NCBI GenBank assembly: GCA_012518155.1
Contig: JAAYTC010000274.1
Coordinates: 1-6,304, forward strand
DNA from: Bacteroidales bacterium
GTDB lineage: Bacteria > Bacteroidota > Bacteroidia > Bacteroidales > Dysgonomonadaceae
Length of the DNA: 6,304 nt
Reading direction: 5' to 3'
Shown here: positions 1 to 5,690 of the stretch, piece by piece
How the letters are laid out: the number at the start of each line of letters is the position of its first letter
Position numbering within the stretch: the stretch's first letter is position 1
The notes under the pieces: model-generated
Told to the model about the DNA's origin: nothing
Seen by the model: the letters and a program-made list of their open reading frames with translations, nothing else
Databases searched by the model: none
Made by a program: the position numbers and the translations under genes

Positions 1-2
1 GC

Positions 3-410
3 GAGTGTGGGCTCTGTAATTACTGGGTGCAATGGATATTGGAGAGGGATGTTGATCGAATCTTCCAGTTTGCCGCCTTACAGTCCAGTTTCGCGGGGGA
101 GTTGTTCAATTTCTTTGACCGAGAACTCACCACTCGATCGTTGATCGTTATGAAAGATAAAGACACCTTTCTTGAAAAATCTGAAGCGGTAGCCTGCCTC
201 CTTTCGCGTTTGTCACCGAGGAGCTTCGCCGAGCGTTTACTGAAAGTGATGCCAAGATTTCTCGGGGACTTCGGTTACGATGGGGTGGCTGCCTTTCGCC
301 GAGTTACACGGCGGGGCAGTTGTCGCCTGTTTTCGCCGGCAGAAAAAGCTGCCTTTTTGAACGGTACACCTTACTTGGACTGGGCACGTGAGAATAATTT
401 CACGAAATAG
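3..410 (+). CDS. DCC-family (DUF393) putative thiol-disulfide oxidoreductase, 5' partial
   Basis: The open frame runs from the left edge of the window. The codons before the first in-frame GTG (base 27) read E-C-G-L-C-N-Y-W, which matches the DGxCxLC motif that names the DCC family. The real start therefore lies a few codons upstream of the window, and GTG 27 is an internal valine. About 135 residues are visible of a family usually near 130-150. Further family features are RD followed by F-x-F-A-x-L-Q-S after the cysteines, a central SEAVACLLSRL helix, and a C-terminal YDGVAAFRR followed by a cysteine (RGSCRLFSP). The two motif cysteines suggest redox or thiol chemistry, but biochemical knowledge of the family is thin and the substrate is unknown. 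It has no signal peptide in the visible part and is probably cytoplasmic. It ends 64 bases before the hpt start, and that gap contains a promoter candidate, so the two are probably transcribed separately. Confidence 0.85.
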   Translation, partial: ECGLCNYWVQWILERDVDRIFQFAALQSSFAGELFNFFDRELTTRSLIVMKDKDTFLEKSEAVACLLSRLSPRSFAERLLKVMPRFLGDFGYDGVAAFRRVTRRGSCRLFSPAEKAAFLNGTPYLDWARENNFTK

Positions 411-419
411 GCAAATTCA

Positions 420-451
420 TTTCCGCGGGAACATAAAAAATTGTAATTTTG
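420..451 (+). promoter_or_regulatory. Candidate Bacteroidota-type promoter for hpt
   Basis: Bases 444-451 read TAATTTTG, a full match to the Bacteroidota -7 consensus TAnnTTTG. A TTTC at 420-423, one base from the -33 consensus TTTG, lies 20 bases upstream, which is within the usual spacing. Transcription would start near 457, leaving a short leader before the GTG at 475. This supports the GTG as the hpt start. The match was made by eye, and short AT-rich matches also arise by chance. Confidence 0.5.
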
Positions 452-474
452 GCTTTTTAAAAAAATCCAGAATA

Positions 475-1011
475 GTGAAAGAGACGATCACCATCAAGGA
501 TAAACAATTTGAATTGTTTATCGAACAAGAGGTCATTGAACAAGGTATAAAACGCGTGGCTGAACAGATGAACGCGGAGCTGGATGGGAAAGACCCTGTT
601 TTTCTCGCCGTGTTGAATGGTGCCTTTATGTTCGCGGGAGAATTAATGAAAGAGGTTTCTGTTCCCAGTGAAATAACATTTGTGCGGCTTGCCTCTTACC
701 AGGGTACGGCCACTACTCACCGCGTAGAGGAAATATTGGGGCTGAACGAGAATATCAAAGGGCGGGTGGTGGTCATCGTTGAAGATATCGTGGATAGCGG
801 GAATACAATGGTTGCCCTCACCGAGGAGCTGATGAAACACGAACCGGCAGAGGTGAAGATAGCCACCCTGCTTTTTAAGCCCGCGGCGTTGCAGCAAAAA
901 CTGTCTCCCGATTACGTGGCCTTAGAGATTCCCAATGACTTTATCGTGGGGTATGGGCTCGATTATGATGGATATGGTAGGAACTTGAAAGATATATATA
1001 AGGTGAAATAA
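475..1011 (+). CDS. hpt: Hypoxanthine phosphoribosyltransferase
   Basis: This cytoplasmic purine-salvage enzyme joins hypoxanthine (often also guanine) to PRPP, giving IMP or GMP plus pyrophosphate. From the GTG it is 178 residues, the normal bacterial length. The 5'-phosphate-binding motif EDIVDSGNT is at residues 103-111, and D107 aligns with the catalytic aspartate of human HPRT (Asp137). K135 in LLFKP aligns with the base-contacting Lys165, and D163 in VGYGLDYDGY with the Mg-binding Asp193. NGAFMFAGEL forms loop I, and RLASYQGTATT forms the mobile loop II with its Ser-Tyr pair. The frame stays open upstream to an ATG at 388, but that start lies inside the preceding gene, would come before the candidate promoter, and adds a 29-residue tail with no family resemblance. 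I therefore chose GTG 475. No Shine-Dalgarno sequence is visible, as is usual in this phylum. Confidence 0.93.
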   Translation: MKETITIKDKQFELFIEQEVIEQGIKRVAEQMNAELDGKDPVFLAVLNGAFMFAGELMKEVSVPSEITFVRLASYQGTATTHRVEEILGLNENIKGRVVVIVEDIVDSGNTMVALTEELMKHEPAEVKIATLLFKPAALQQKLSPDYVALEIPNDFIVGYGLDYDGYGRNLKDIYKVK

Positions 1012-1034
1012 GGGCGATAAAGCACTTTTGAAAG

Positions 1035-1062
1035 GATAAAGTATTTTAAAATATCACTTTTT
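1035..1062 (+). terminator. Weak AT-rich terminator candidate after hpt
   Basis: Just downstream of the hpt stop lies an imperfect AT-rich inverted repeat: AAAGTATTTT followed by AAAATA, then ACTTTTT. It is followed by T-rich sequence to about 1072. The stem has almost no GC and needs a small bulge, so it is a weak candidate for ending hpt transcription. Nothing better is visible between hpt and tonB. Confidence 0.25.
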
Positions 1063-1107
1063 GCCGTTTTTTCGCTCCTTAATGCGGCACTGTATAAAAA
1101 AAATAGC

Positions 1108-1115
1108 TATTTTTG
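1108..1115 (+). promoter_or_regulatory. Candidate -7 element of the tonB promoter
   Basis: TATTTTTG matches TAnnTTTG exactly. No good TTTG is seen 19-21 bases upstream, so only half of the promoter is supported. If used, transcription would begin around 1120 and tonB would carry a leader of about 120 bases. That leader contains small inverted repeats (GCGG/CCGC at 1141-1152 and GGTA/TACC at 1169-1178) too short to call a regulatory structure. I saw no Fur-like iron box. Confidence 0.35.
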
Positions 1116-1240
1116 TAGTCAAAGCATCGTGGTAATTTATGCGGACTACCGCCAAAAGTACGTTTAAAGGTAAATACCGGTTGGTTGTACGAGCATAAAA
1201 ACAGTCTAAATTCAGTGAACAGATAAAATAACGACTTACA

Positions 1241-1942
1241 ATGGAGAAGAAAGATGAAGTGAAAAAAACCTCAAGGGCGAGCTTGGAAGGGCATCGCAGC
1301 ACCTACCTCCTCATGGGGATCGTAGTGGCAGCCGCTGTTCTGTTCTTCGCTTTTGAATGGTCAACTGAAACTACAAAACTGGACGAGACAGTACTTGTTC
1401 AGGATGTGTTGGCCGAAGAAGAGATCGAGATTACTCGTCGAGATCCTCCTCCCCCTCCCCCCCCTCCACCACCCGAGCCGGAAACACCCGAAATTATTGA
1501 GGTGGTAGAAGAAAAAGTGGAGACAAGGTTCGAGATCCAAGTAGAAGACGATCAATCGCAACGACAAGTGCAAACCTATGTTCCACCTCCACCACCCAAA
1601 CCGAAAGAAGAAGAGGTAACCGAAGAGATTTTCGTGGTAGTAGAAGAACAACCCGAATTCCCTGGTGGAAACGCTGCTATGATGAAATTCCTTAGCGACA
1701 ATATCCGCTATCCTGTAATTGCACAGGAAAACGGGATACAAGGTCGTGTTATCTGTAACTTCGTGGTGGAACGAGACGGGAGTATCACGGACGTTCAAGT
1801 AGTGCGCGGGCAAGACCCGTCACTCGACCGGGAAGCGGTGCGTGTGATTCAGCAAATGCCGCGTTGGAAGCCTGGAAAACAACGGGGTGCACCCGTGCGG
1901 GTACGCTTCACCTTACCGGTGGTGTTCCGCTTGCAGAACTAA
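1241..1942 (+). CDS. tonB: Energy transducer TonB
   Basis: TonB is anchored in the inner membrane, spans the periplasm and passes energy from the ExbB-ExbD proton channel to TonB-dependent outer-membrane receptors. The 233-residue protein has a charged cytoplasmic tail (1-20), one membrane anchor (about 21-38, ending in AFEW, a common Bacteroidota pattern), a proline- and glutamate-rich periplasmic spacer, and a C-terminal TonB domain (about 139-231). The domain shows PEFPGG (138-143), RYP (156-158), a spaced G-x-x-G (165-168), LDREAV, and P-R-W-K-P-G (207-212), all typical of the family. The spacer has ten consecutive prolines (69-78) and a second run of five (115-119, then KPK). Unlike E. 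coli TonB, the anchor has no SHLS motif. The ATG at 1241 is preceded by A-rich sequence without a Shine-Dalgarno site. The gene stands alone, closed by a strong terminator, away from exbB and exbD. Confidence 0.95.
   Translation: MEKKDEVKKTSRASLEGHRSTYLLMGIVVAAAVLFFAFEWSTETTKLDETVLVQDVLAEEEIEITRRDPPPPPPPPPPEPETPEIIEVVEEKVETRFEIQVEDDQSQRQVQTYVPPPPPKPKEEEVTEEIFVVVEEQPEFPGGNAAMMKFLSDNIRYPVIAQENGIQGRVICNFVVERDGSITDVQVVRGQDPSLDREAVRVIQQMPRWKPGKQRGAPVRVRFTLPVVFRLQN
1445..1474 (+). repeat. C-rich polyproline tract in tonB with a C8 run
   Basis: Ten proline codons form an almost pure pyrimidine tract, including C5 at 1451-1455 and C8 at 1457-1464. On the minus strand, G runs of at least three separated by loops of 7, 2 and 1 bases fit the G3+N1-7 quadruplex pattern. 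Both features are seen directly in the sequence. Any effect on replication, transcription or frame is inferred. Confidence 0.7.
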
Positions 1943-1962
1943 ACTAGGTGATAATGGAAAAT

Positions 1963-2001
1963 AAAAAGCTGCTTTTGGAACGCGAAAGCAGCTTTTTTTT
2001 T
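1963..2001 (+). terminator. Strong intrinsic terminator after tonB
   Basis: A perfect 13-base-pair stem pairs AAAAAGCTGCTTT (1963-1975) with AAAGCAGCTTTTT (1985-1997), with a 9-base loop. The T-run spans 1993-2001. It lies 20 bases after the tonB stop and 29 bases before the next gene, so it should separate the two transcripts. The A-rich left arm means it could also act on minus-strand transcription, but no minus-strand gene is seen. Confidence 0.92.
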
Positions 2002-2030
2002 CCAGCCATTGCATTAACCAACAATTATTC

Positions 2031-3008
2031 ATGACGGGTAAAGTTGAGGTACTAGAAAAAAAAATAAAAGAGGCCATCGAAGAGGTGTTAATCGATGAGC
2101 AGCCCCGTACGTTGTTTACCCCTGCGCGATATATCCTCTCACTGGGAGGTAAACGACTCAGGCCTTTGCTCACGCTGCTGGCAGCGGACCTTTTCGGGGA
2201 AGAATCAGAGAGGGTGATTGCACCGGCTATCGGCGTGGAAATTTTTCATAATTTCTCGTTGCTGCACGACGACCTCATGGATCGGGCAGATATGCGGAGA
2301 GGCCACCCCACGGTACACAAGAAGTGGAATGCAAATACCGCTATCCTTTCGGGGGATGCCATGATGATTGAAGCATACAAGTATATTGCTAGGGTGCCTT
2401 CCCCCTTTCTATCGCGGGTATTAAACCTTTTCTCTGCTACCGCCATGCAGATATGTCGAGGGCAGCAGTATGATATGGATTTTGAACAGCGTACGGATGT
2501 CACGGAGGCTGAATACCTTGAAATGATCCGGTTGAAGACCGCGGTTTTGATTGGTTGCGCGTTGAAAATCGGAGCTGTCATTGCAAAAGCATCCGATGAC
2601 GATGCCGAATCACTTTACCAGTATGGGATTAATATTGGACTTGCTTTTCAGTTGAAAGACGACCTGCTTGATGTGTACGGCAACCCCGATACCTTTGGTA
2701 AAAAAATTGGAGGGGATATCTTGTGCAATAAAAAAACATACCTGCTTATAAGGGCATTAAAAAACTCCTCTCCCTCTCAACGACGAGAACTTGACCGATG
2801 GCTGAAAAGTGAAGAGTTTGTTGCCGAGGAAAAAATTAATGCTGTTAAAAAAATATACGATGAATTAAATTTAAAAGTTATCGCTGGAAATCTCATCGAA
2901 AAGTATTATCTTGCATCTTTGGATTGTCTCTCCTCTGTTCATGTGCCGGATGAACGTAAACAAGAATTAATCGTGTTGTCGGAAAACCTTATGTACAGGC
3001 AGAAATAG
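2031..3008 (+). CDS. Polyprenyl diphosphate synthase, probably short-chain (FPP/GGPP type)
   Basis: This soluble enzyme of the trans-isoprenyl diphosphate synthase family condenses isopentenyl diphosphate onto an allylic diphosphate, supplying precursors for quinone side chains and lipid carriers. At 325 residues it has the usual length. GKRLRP (40-45) binds isopentenyl diphosphate. The first aspartate-rich motif, DDLMD, is at 80-84 and is followed by MRRG. KTAVLIG and FQLKDD follow, with the second aspartate-rich motif DDLLD at 210-214 and then GKKIGGDI with NKKT. The residues five and four before the first motif are F and S. A bulky aromatic at -5 normally limits chain growth, so I infer a C15-C20 product rather than the octaprenyl type, which has small residues there. 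The ATG at 2031 has no Shine-Dalgarno site and no clear promoter in the 29 bases after the tonB terminator. It probably begins a unit with the next two genes. Confidence 0.92.
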   Translation: MTGKVEVLEKKIKEAIEEVLIDEQPRTLFTPARYILSLGGKRLRPLLTLLAADLFGEESERVIAPAIGVEIFHNFSLLHDDLMDRADMRRGHPTVHKKWNANTAILSGDAMMIEAYKYIARVPSPFLSRVLNLFSATAMQICRGQQYDMDFEQRTDVTEAEYLEMIRLKTAVLIGCALKIGAVIAKASDDDAESLYQYGINIGLAFQLKDDLLDVYGNPDTFGKKIGGDILCNKKTYLLIRALKNSSPSQRRELDRWLKSEEFVAEEKINAVKKIYDELNLKVIAGNLIEKYYLASLDCLSSVHVPDERKQELIVLSENLMYRQK

Positions 3009-3034
3009 ACCTATCGTTTAAAACTCTCACACTT

Positions 3035-3730
3035 ATGCCCTACCGACGATTACCCAATACCGATGCAGCCCGTATAAAAGCACTGAAAATCGCGATTGAG
3101 AAAGCGGCTAAAACCGATTTTCTAGAGCTATCATTCTCTTATAAAGTATTGGATGAAGCGAAAAAAATCGTCGACCGCTTTGAGCATCTTTCCGCTCGTT
3201 ACCAGCAGATGCATGATACACAGGTAAAAGCCAACAAAAGCTTCCTTCTTAAAGCAAAAAATGCCCGAATGTACCTTTCTCATTTCGTGCAAGTTCTTTA
3301 CATGTGCGTTTTACGTTCCGAGATCAAAGAGGAGCAGTTGAAGCTGTATCAGCTGGAAGAGGCTAAGATGCTGGTGCCTGATATCACGTCGCACGAACTC
3401 CTGTTGGAATGGGGAGCAAAAATCATAGAGGGAGAAAACAAACGCGTCGCCCAAGGAGGCGTTCCGATCTATAACCCCTCTATCGCGAAAGTGAACGTGA
3501 TGTACATGCTTTTCAAAGAGGGATTTCAAACACAGAAGTTGCATCAGAAAGCTACTGCTCGTGTATTAAATGAAGTGGCAAACTACCGAGAAGTGGTCGA
3601 CAAGGTGATCTATGATATCTGGGAAGAGGTGGAGAAAAAAAACAATGGGTTGCCGCTTAAACAGCGTCTTGCCAAAAATCAAGAATACGGCATCGTTTAT
3701 TATTATAGAAAAGGAGAAATGGTAAAATGA
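3035..3730 (+). CDS. Conserved hypothetical protein, helical, coupled to tatD
   Basis: I do not recognise a function. The 231-residue product has no signal peptide or membrane segment and is rich in K, E, A and L, suggesting a mostly helical cytoplasmic protein. Segments that look like conserved signatures are YRRLPNTD (3-10), ARMYLSHFVQV (77-87), WGAKIIEGE (126-134), NPSIAKV (147-153) and EYGIVYYYR near the C-terminus (217-225). From memory, similar proteins opening with YRRLPNTD occur in many Bacteroidota as hypotheticals. I cannot confirm that here. The start is the first ATG, 26 bases after the synthase stop, and the conserved-looking N-terminus supports it. The stop overlaps the tatD start in ATGA, so translation of the two is probably coupled. 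Base composition resembles the neighbours, with no sign of transfer. Confidence 0.85.
   Translation: MPYRRLPNTDAARIKALKIAIEKAAKTDFLELSFSYKVLDEAKKIVDRFEHLSARYQQMHDTQVKANKSFLLKAKNARMYLSHFVQVLYMCVLRSEIKEEQLKLYQLEEAKMLVPDITSHELLLEWGAKIIEGENKRVAQGGVPIYNPSIAKVNVMYMLFKEGFQTQKLHQKATARVLNEVANYREVVDKVIYDIWEEVEKKNNGLPLKQRLAKNQEYGIVYYYRKGEMVK
3711..3716 (+). promoter_or_regulatory. Shine-Dalgarno-like site for tatD
   Basis: AAGGAG lies inside the end of the upstream gene, 10 bases before the tatD ATG at 3727. It is one of only two clear Shine-Dalgarno-like sites in the window. It supports the overlapping ATG as the true tatD start and suggests the ribosome can reload there after finishing the upstream frame. 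Confidence 0.5.
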
Positions 3731-4503
3731 GTAGTATTGATACCCATGCTCATTTGTATCTCAAGGAATTTCACGCGGATTTCGACGCGGTGGTCTCACG
3801 CGCGCAAAATGCAGGAGTTGAGAAGGTATTATTGCCCAATATTAACGAGGAAACCATCGACGCGATGAAAACGTGCTTGTCCCGCATTCCGGCATTTTTT
3901 AGTCCCATGATGGGGCTGCACCCGACGAGCGTGACAAAAATGTGGCGTGATCAATTGAGCATTATTCATGAAGAACTCGTGCAGGGGGGCTATATTGCCG
4001 TGGGAGAAGTGGGGATTGACCTTCATTGGGACAAATCGTTGGAAAAAGAGCAAGTGCAGGCATTTGAAGCTCAACTGGAGTGGAGCAAAACGTATAACCT
4101 GCCACTTTCCATTCATTTCAGGAATGCCACCAAACAAGTGGTGGATAGCGTTCGGAGAGTAGGTGAAAATTCTCTTCGGGGAGTATTCCACAGTTTCGGG
4201 GGGGATAGGGAGGAGTTAGAAATGATTTTATCGCTCAAGAACTTCCTAGTTGGGGTGAACGGGGTGCTAACCTATAAAAACTCGGGATTGGCAGATACGC
4301 TTATCCATTGCCCCCACGATCGGCTGATAGTAGAAACGGACGCGCCTTATCTTTCTCCGGTTCCCTACAGGGGGAAGAGAAATGAATCATCGTACCTCCC
4401 CTTTATCCTGCATAAACTTTCAGAGGTTTGGACGATAAACCCGAAGCAAGTAGCCGCGATCACCCGTCGCAATGCCAGTGCACTTTTTGCGTTGAAAGAG
4501 TAA
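3727..4503 (+). CDS. tatD: TatD-family metal-dependent hydrolase (putative DNase)
   Basis: TatD proteins are cytoplasmic TIM-barrel hydrolases with two metal ions. Several members show 3'-5' exonuclease or DNase activity, and a role in DNA repair or turnover is proposed. The 258 residues match the usual length of about 260. All expected metal ligands are present: H7 and H9 in the opening DTHAHL, E94 in GEVGID, H130 in SIHFRNA, H155 in FHSFGG and D205 in ETDAPYL. Other family marks are MGLHPTSV, GVNGVLTYKNS, and the C-terminal TRRNASALF. The common FHCFSG form appears here as FHSFGG, with serine in place of cysteine. That position is not a metal ligand. The gene is the last of a probable three-gene unit and overlaps the upstream hypothetical gene by four bases. 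The metal sites make the family call secure, but the physiological substrate is not. Confidence 0.93.
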   Translation: MSSIDTHAHLYLKEFHADFDAVVSRAQNAGVEKVLLPNINEETIDAMKTCLSRIPAFFSPMMGLHPTSVTKMWRDQLSIIHEELVQGGYIAVGEVGIDLHWDKSLEKEQVQAFEAQLEWSKTYNLPLSIHFRNATKQVVDSVRRVGENSLRGVFHSFGGDREELEMILSLKNFLVGVNGVLTYKNSGLADTLIHCPHDRLIVETDAPYLSPVPYRGKRNESSYLPFILHKLSEVWTINPKQVAAITRRNASALFALKE

Positions 4504-4606
4504 AAAATAAGGCCTGTATTGCACTGGGAAAAGGGATTGAAAATGGAAAAAAGGTGGCTAATAAAAATAAATCGCGATAGAAGTAGTATATAATCGATAA
4601 ATTCTG

Positions 4607-4614
4607 TAATTTTG
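4607..4614 (+). promoter_or_regulatory. Candidate -7 element upstream of tRNA-Ser
   Basis: TAATTTTG is an exact TAnnTTTG match 73 bases before the tRNA. No convincing -33 TTTG is seen. A second, imperfect copy of the motif (GTAATTTGC, 4648-4656) lies closer, one base short of the consensus spacing. Either could drive the tRNA. A start from the first would transcribe the hairpin at 4655-4676, while a start from the second would begin within it. Confidence 0.35.
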
Positions 4615-4654
4615 CCCACTGAATGGAGCGGGAATGAATATTTTTTTGTAATTT

Positions 4655-4686
4655 GCACCCCGTTTTGCGAGGGTGCCTCATTTTTT
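4655..4686 (+). terminator. Hairpin plus T6, likely tatD-unit terminator, abutting the tRNA
   Basis: GCACCC (4655-4660) pairs with GGGTGC (4671-4676). Two more CG pairs extend the stem inward if one A is bulged. After CTCA comes T6 (4681-4686), which ends exactly at the first base of tRNA-Ser. The shape resembles an intrinsic terminator for the tatD transcript, although the 4-base gap between stem and T-run is longer than ideal. It could instead be a leader structure or attenuator of the tRNA transcript. Confidence 0.5.
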
Positions 4687-4774
4687 GGAGAGGTGCTCGA
4701 GTGGTTGAAGAGGCACGCCTGGAAAGCGTGTATACGCCGAAAGTGTATCGCGGGTTCGAATCCCGCTCTCTCCG
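4687..4774 (+). tRNA. tRNA-Ser (anticodon GGA)
   Basis: This 88-base class II tRNA folds by eye. The acceptor GGAGAGG (4687-4693) pairs with TCTCTCC (4767-4773), with one G-T pair. The anticodon stem CACGC/GCGTG (4714-4718 and 4726-4730) encloses the loop CTGGAAA, giving anticodon GGA at 4721-4723, which reads UCC and UCU. A long variable arm (about 4731-4749) with a TATAC/GTGTA stem is the serine hallmark. The T arm GCGGG-TTCGAAT-CCCGC is at 4750-4766, and the discriminator is G at 4774, as expected for serine. The 3' CCA is not encoded, because the next bases are CTC, so it must be added after transcription. No terminator is seen between it and exbB, so some transcripts may read through into that gene. 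Confidence 0.96.
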
Positions 4775-4884
4775 CTCCCAAATTTATTAAAGGAAAGTCA
4801 TCGTTTAAAAATATTGCGATTCAAACTAAAACAACTAATAAACAAACAAATCAAAAGATCATTAATCACAAAATTGAACACACA

Positions 4885-5685
4885 ATGAAAAAGTTATTTG
4901 CAATTTTAGCAATCTTCGGAATGATGTCTGTAGGATTGTCTTCGGTTCTTTTCGCGCAAGAAACCACTCCTGAAGAAGCCACTGAGCAGGTAGCAGTTGG
5001 AGCGGTAGAAACTTCTCCCGCGCTTATTCAAGAATCTACTGGCGGAATGCACCAAGCCTTAAAAGTGAAATTCATCGAGGGGGGTGCCGGGTTTATGAGC
5101 TTGATCGCTATCTGTTTGATCCTTGGGCTGGCTTTCTGTCTAGAAAGAATCATCTACCTGAGCTTGGCCGACGTTGATCCTGATGCATTCTTGAGCAAAG
5201 TGGACGATGCTCTCGATAGAGGTGACGTGGAAGCGGCAAAAGATATCGCACGCGACACCAGAGGCCCGGTAGCATCCATCGTTTATCAAGGGTTACTTCG
5301 TCTAGACCAAGGTGCCGATGCGGTAGAACGCTCTATAGTGAACTACGGCGGTGTACAATCTGGATTACTGGAGAGAAACCTCTCCTGGATCACGCTGTTT
5401 ATCGCTATTGCCCCGTCACTCGGGTTCTTGGGAACGGTAATAGGGATGGTTATGGCGTTCGACGATATTCAACGAGCCGGTGACATGAGTCCCACCATTG
5501 TAGCAGGAGGTATGAAGGTAGCGTTGATTACCACCGTGGGTGGTCTTATCGTGGCCATTATTCTTCAAATTATCTACAACTACATCCTTTCGAAAATGGA
5601 AACCATCCTTAACAAGATGGAAGATGCATCGATCACTTTTTTGGATCAAGTAATTAAATACAACATTAAATACAAAAACTTGTAA
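4885..5685 (+). CDS. exbB: ExbB/TolQ/MotA-family proton channel protein
   Basis: ExbB forms the inner-membrane ring around ExbD and uses the proton gradient to power TonB. The open frame extends left across the tRNA, but the real start is ATG 4885. It opens a clear signal-peptide-like stretch (KK, then a hydrophobic core, then VLFAQE near 21-26), and no other ATG lies between it and the tRNA. From there it is 266 residues. After a periplasm-side segment come TM1 (about 68-88), a cytoplasmic domain (about 90-165), TM2 (about 169-191) and TM3 (about 211-235). The family signature APSLGFLGTVIGM is at 176-188. T184 and T217 align by eye with pore threonines 148 and 181 of E. coli ExbB. The position of E. 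coli Glu176 appears to be V212, next to K211. No Shine-Dalgarno site is seen and the leader is A-rich. The small membrane protein gene follows after five bases. Confidence 0.93.
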   Translation: MKKLFAILAIFGMMSVGLSSVLFAQETTPEEATEQVAVGAVETSPALIQESTGGMHQALKVKFIEGGAGFMSLIAICLILGLAFCLERIIYLSLADVDPDAFLSKVDDALDRGDVEAAKDIARDTRGPVASIVYQGLLRLDQGADAVERSIVNYGGVQSGLLERNLSWITLFIAIAPSLGFLGTVIGMVMAFDDIQRAGDMSPTIVAGGMKVALITTVGGLIVAIILQIIYNYILSKMETILNKMEDASITFLDQVIKYNIKYKNL

Positions 5686-5690
5686 CTAGT

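Noticed and set aside
1012..1240. Possible riboswitch or Fur site in the tonB leader
   Set aside because: The only inverted repeats are 4-base stems, and no iron-box or known riboswitch core could be recognised.
1054..1302. Minus-strand 82-residue open frame over the hpt-tonB gap
   Set aside because: It overlaps the tonB start and membrane anchor and the probable tonB promoter, and its product resembles no family I know.
1361..1813. Minus-strand 150-residue open frame inside tonB
   Set aside because: It is a shadow of the tonB frame, made possible by the proline-rich low-complexity region. It has no start signal and no recognisable domain.
4475..4527. Inverted repeat CCAGTGCA / TGCACTGG across the end of tatD
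   Set aside because: The arms are only eight bases with a 37-base loop and no T-run. It is too weak to call a terminator or operator, and may be chance.
4365..4781. Minus-strand open frame of 138 residues beginning MGAERAGFEPAI
   Set aside because: Its first part is the antisense translation of tRNA-Ser, a well-known source of false proteins, and the rest is antisense to tatD and intergenic DNA. No promoter or domain supports it.
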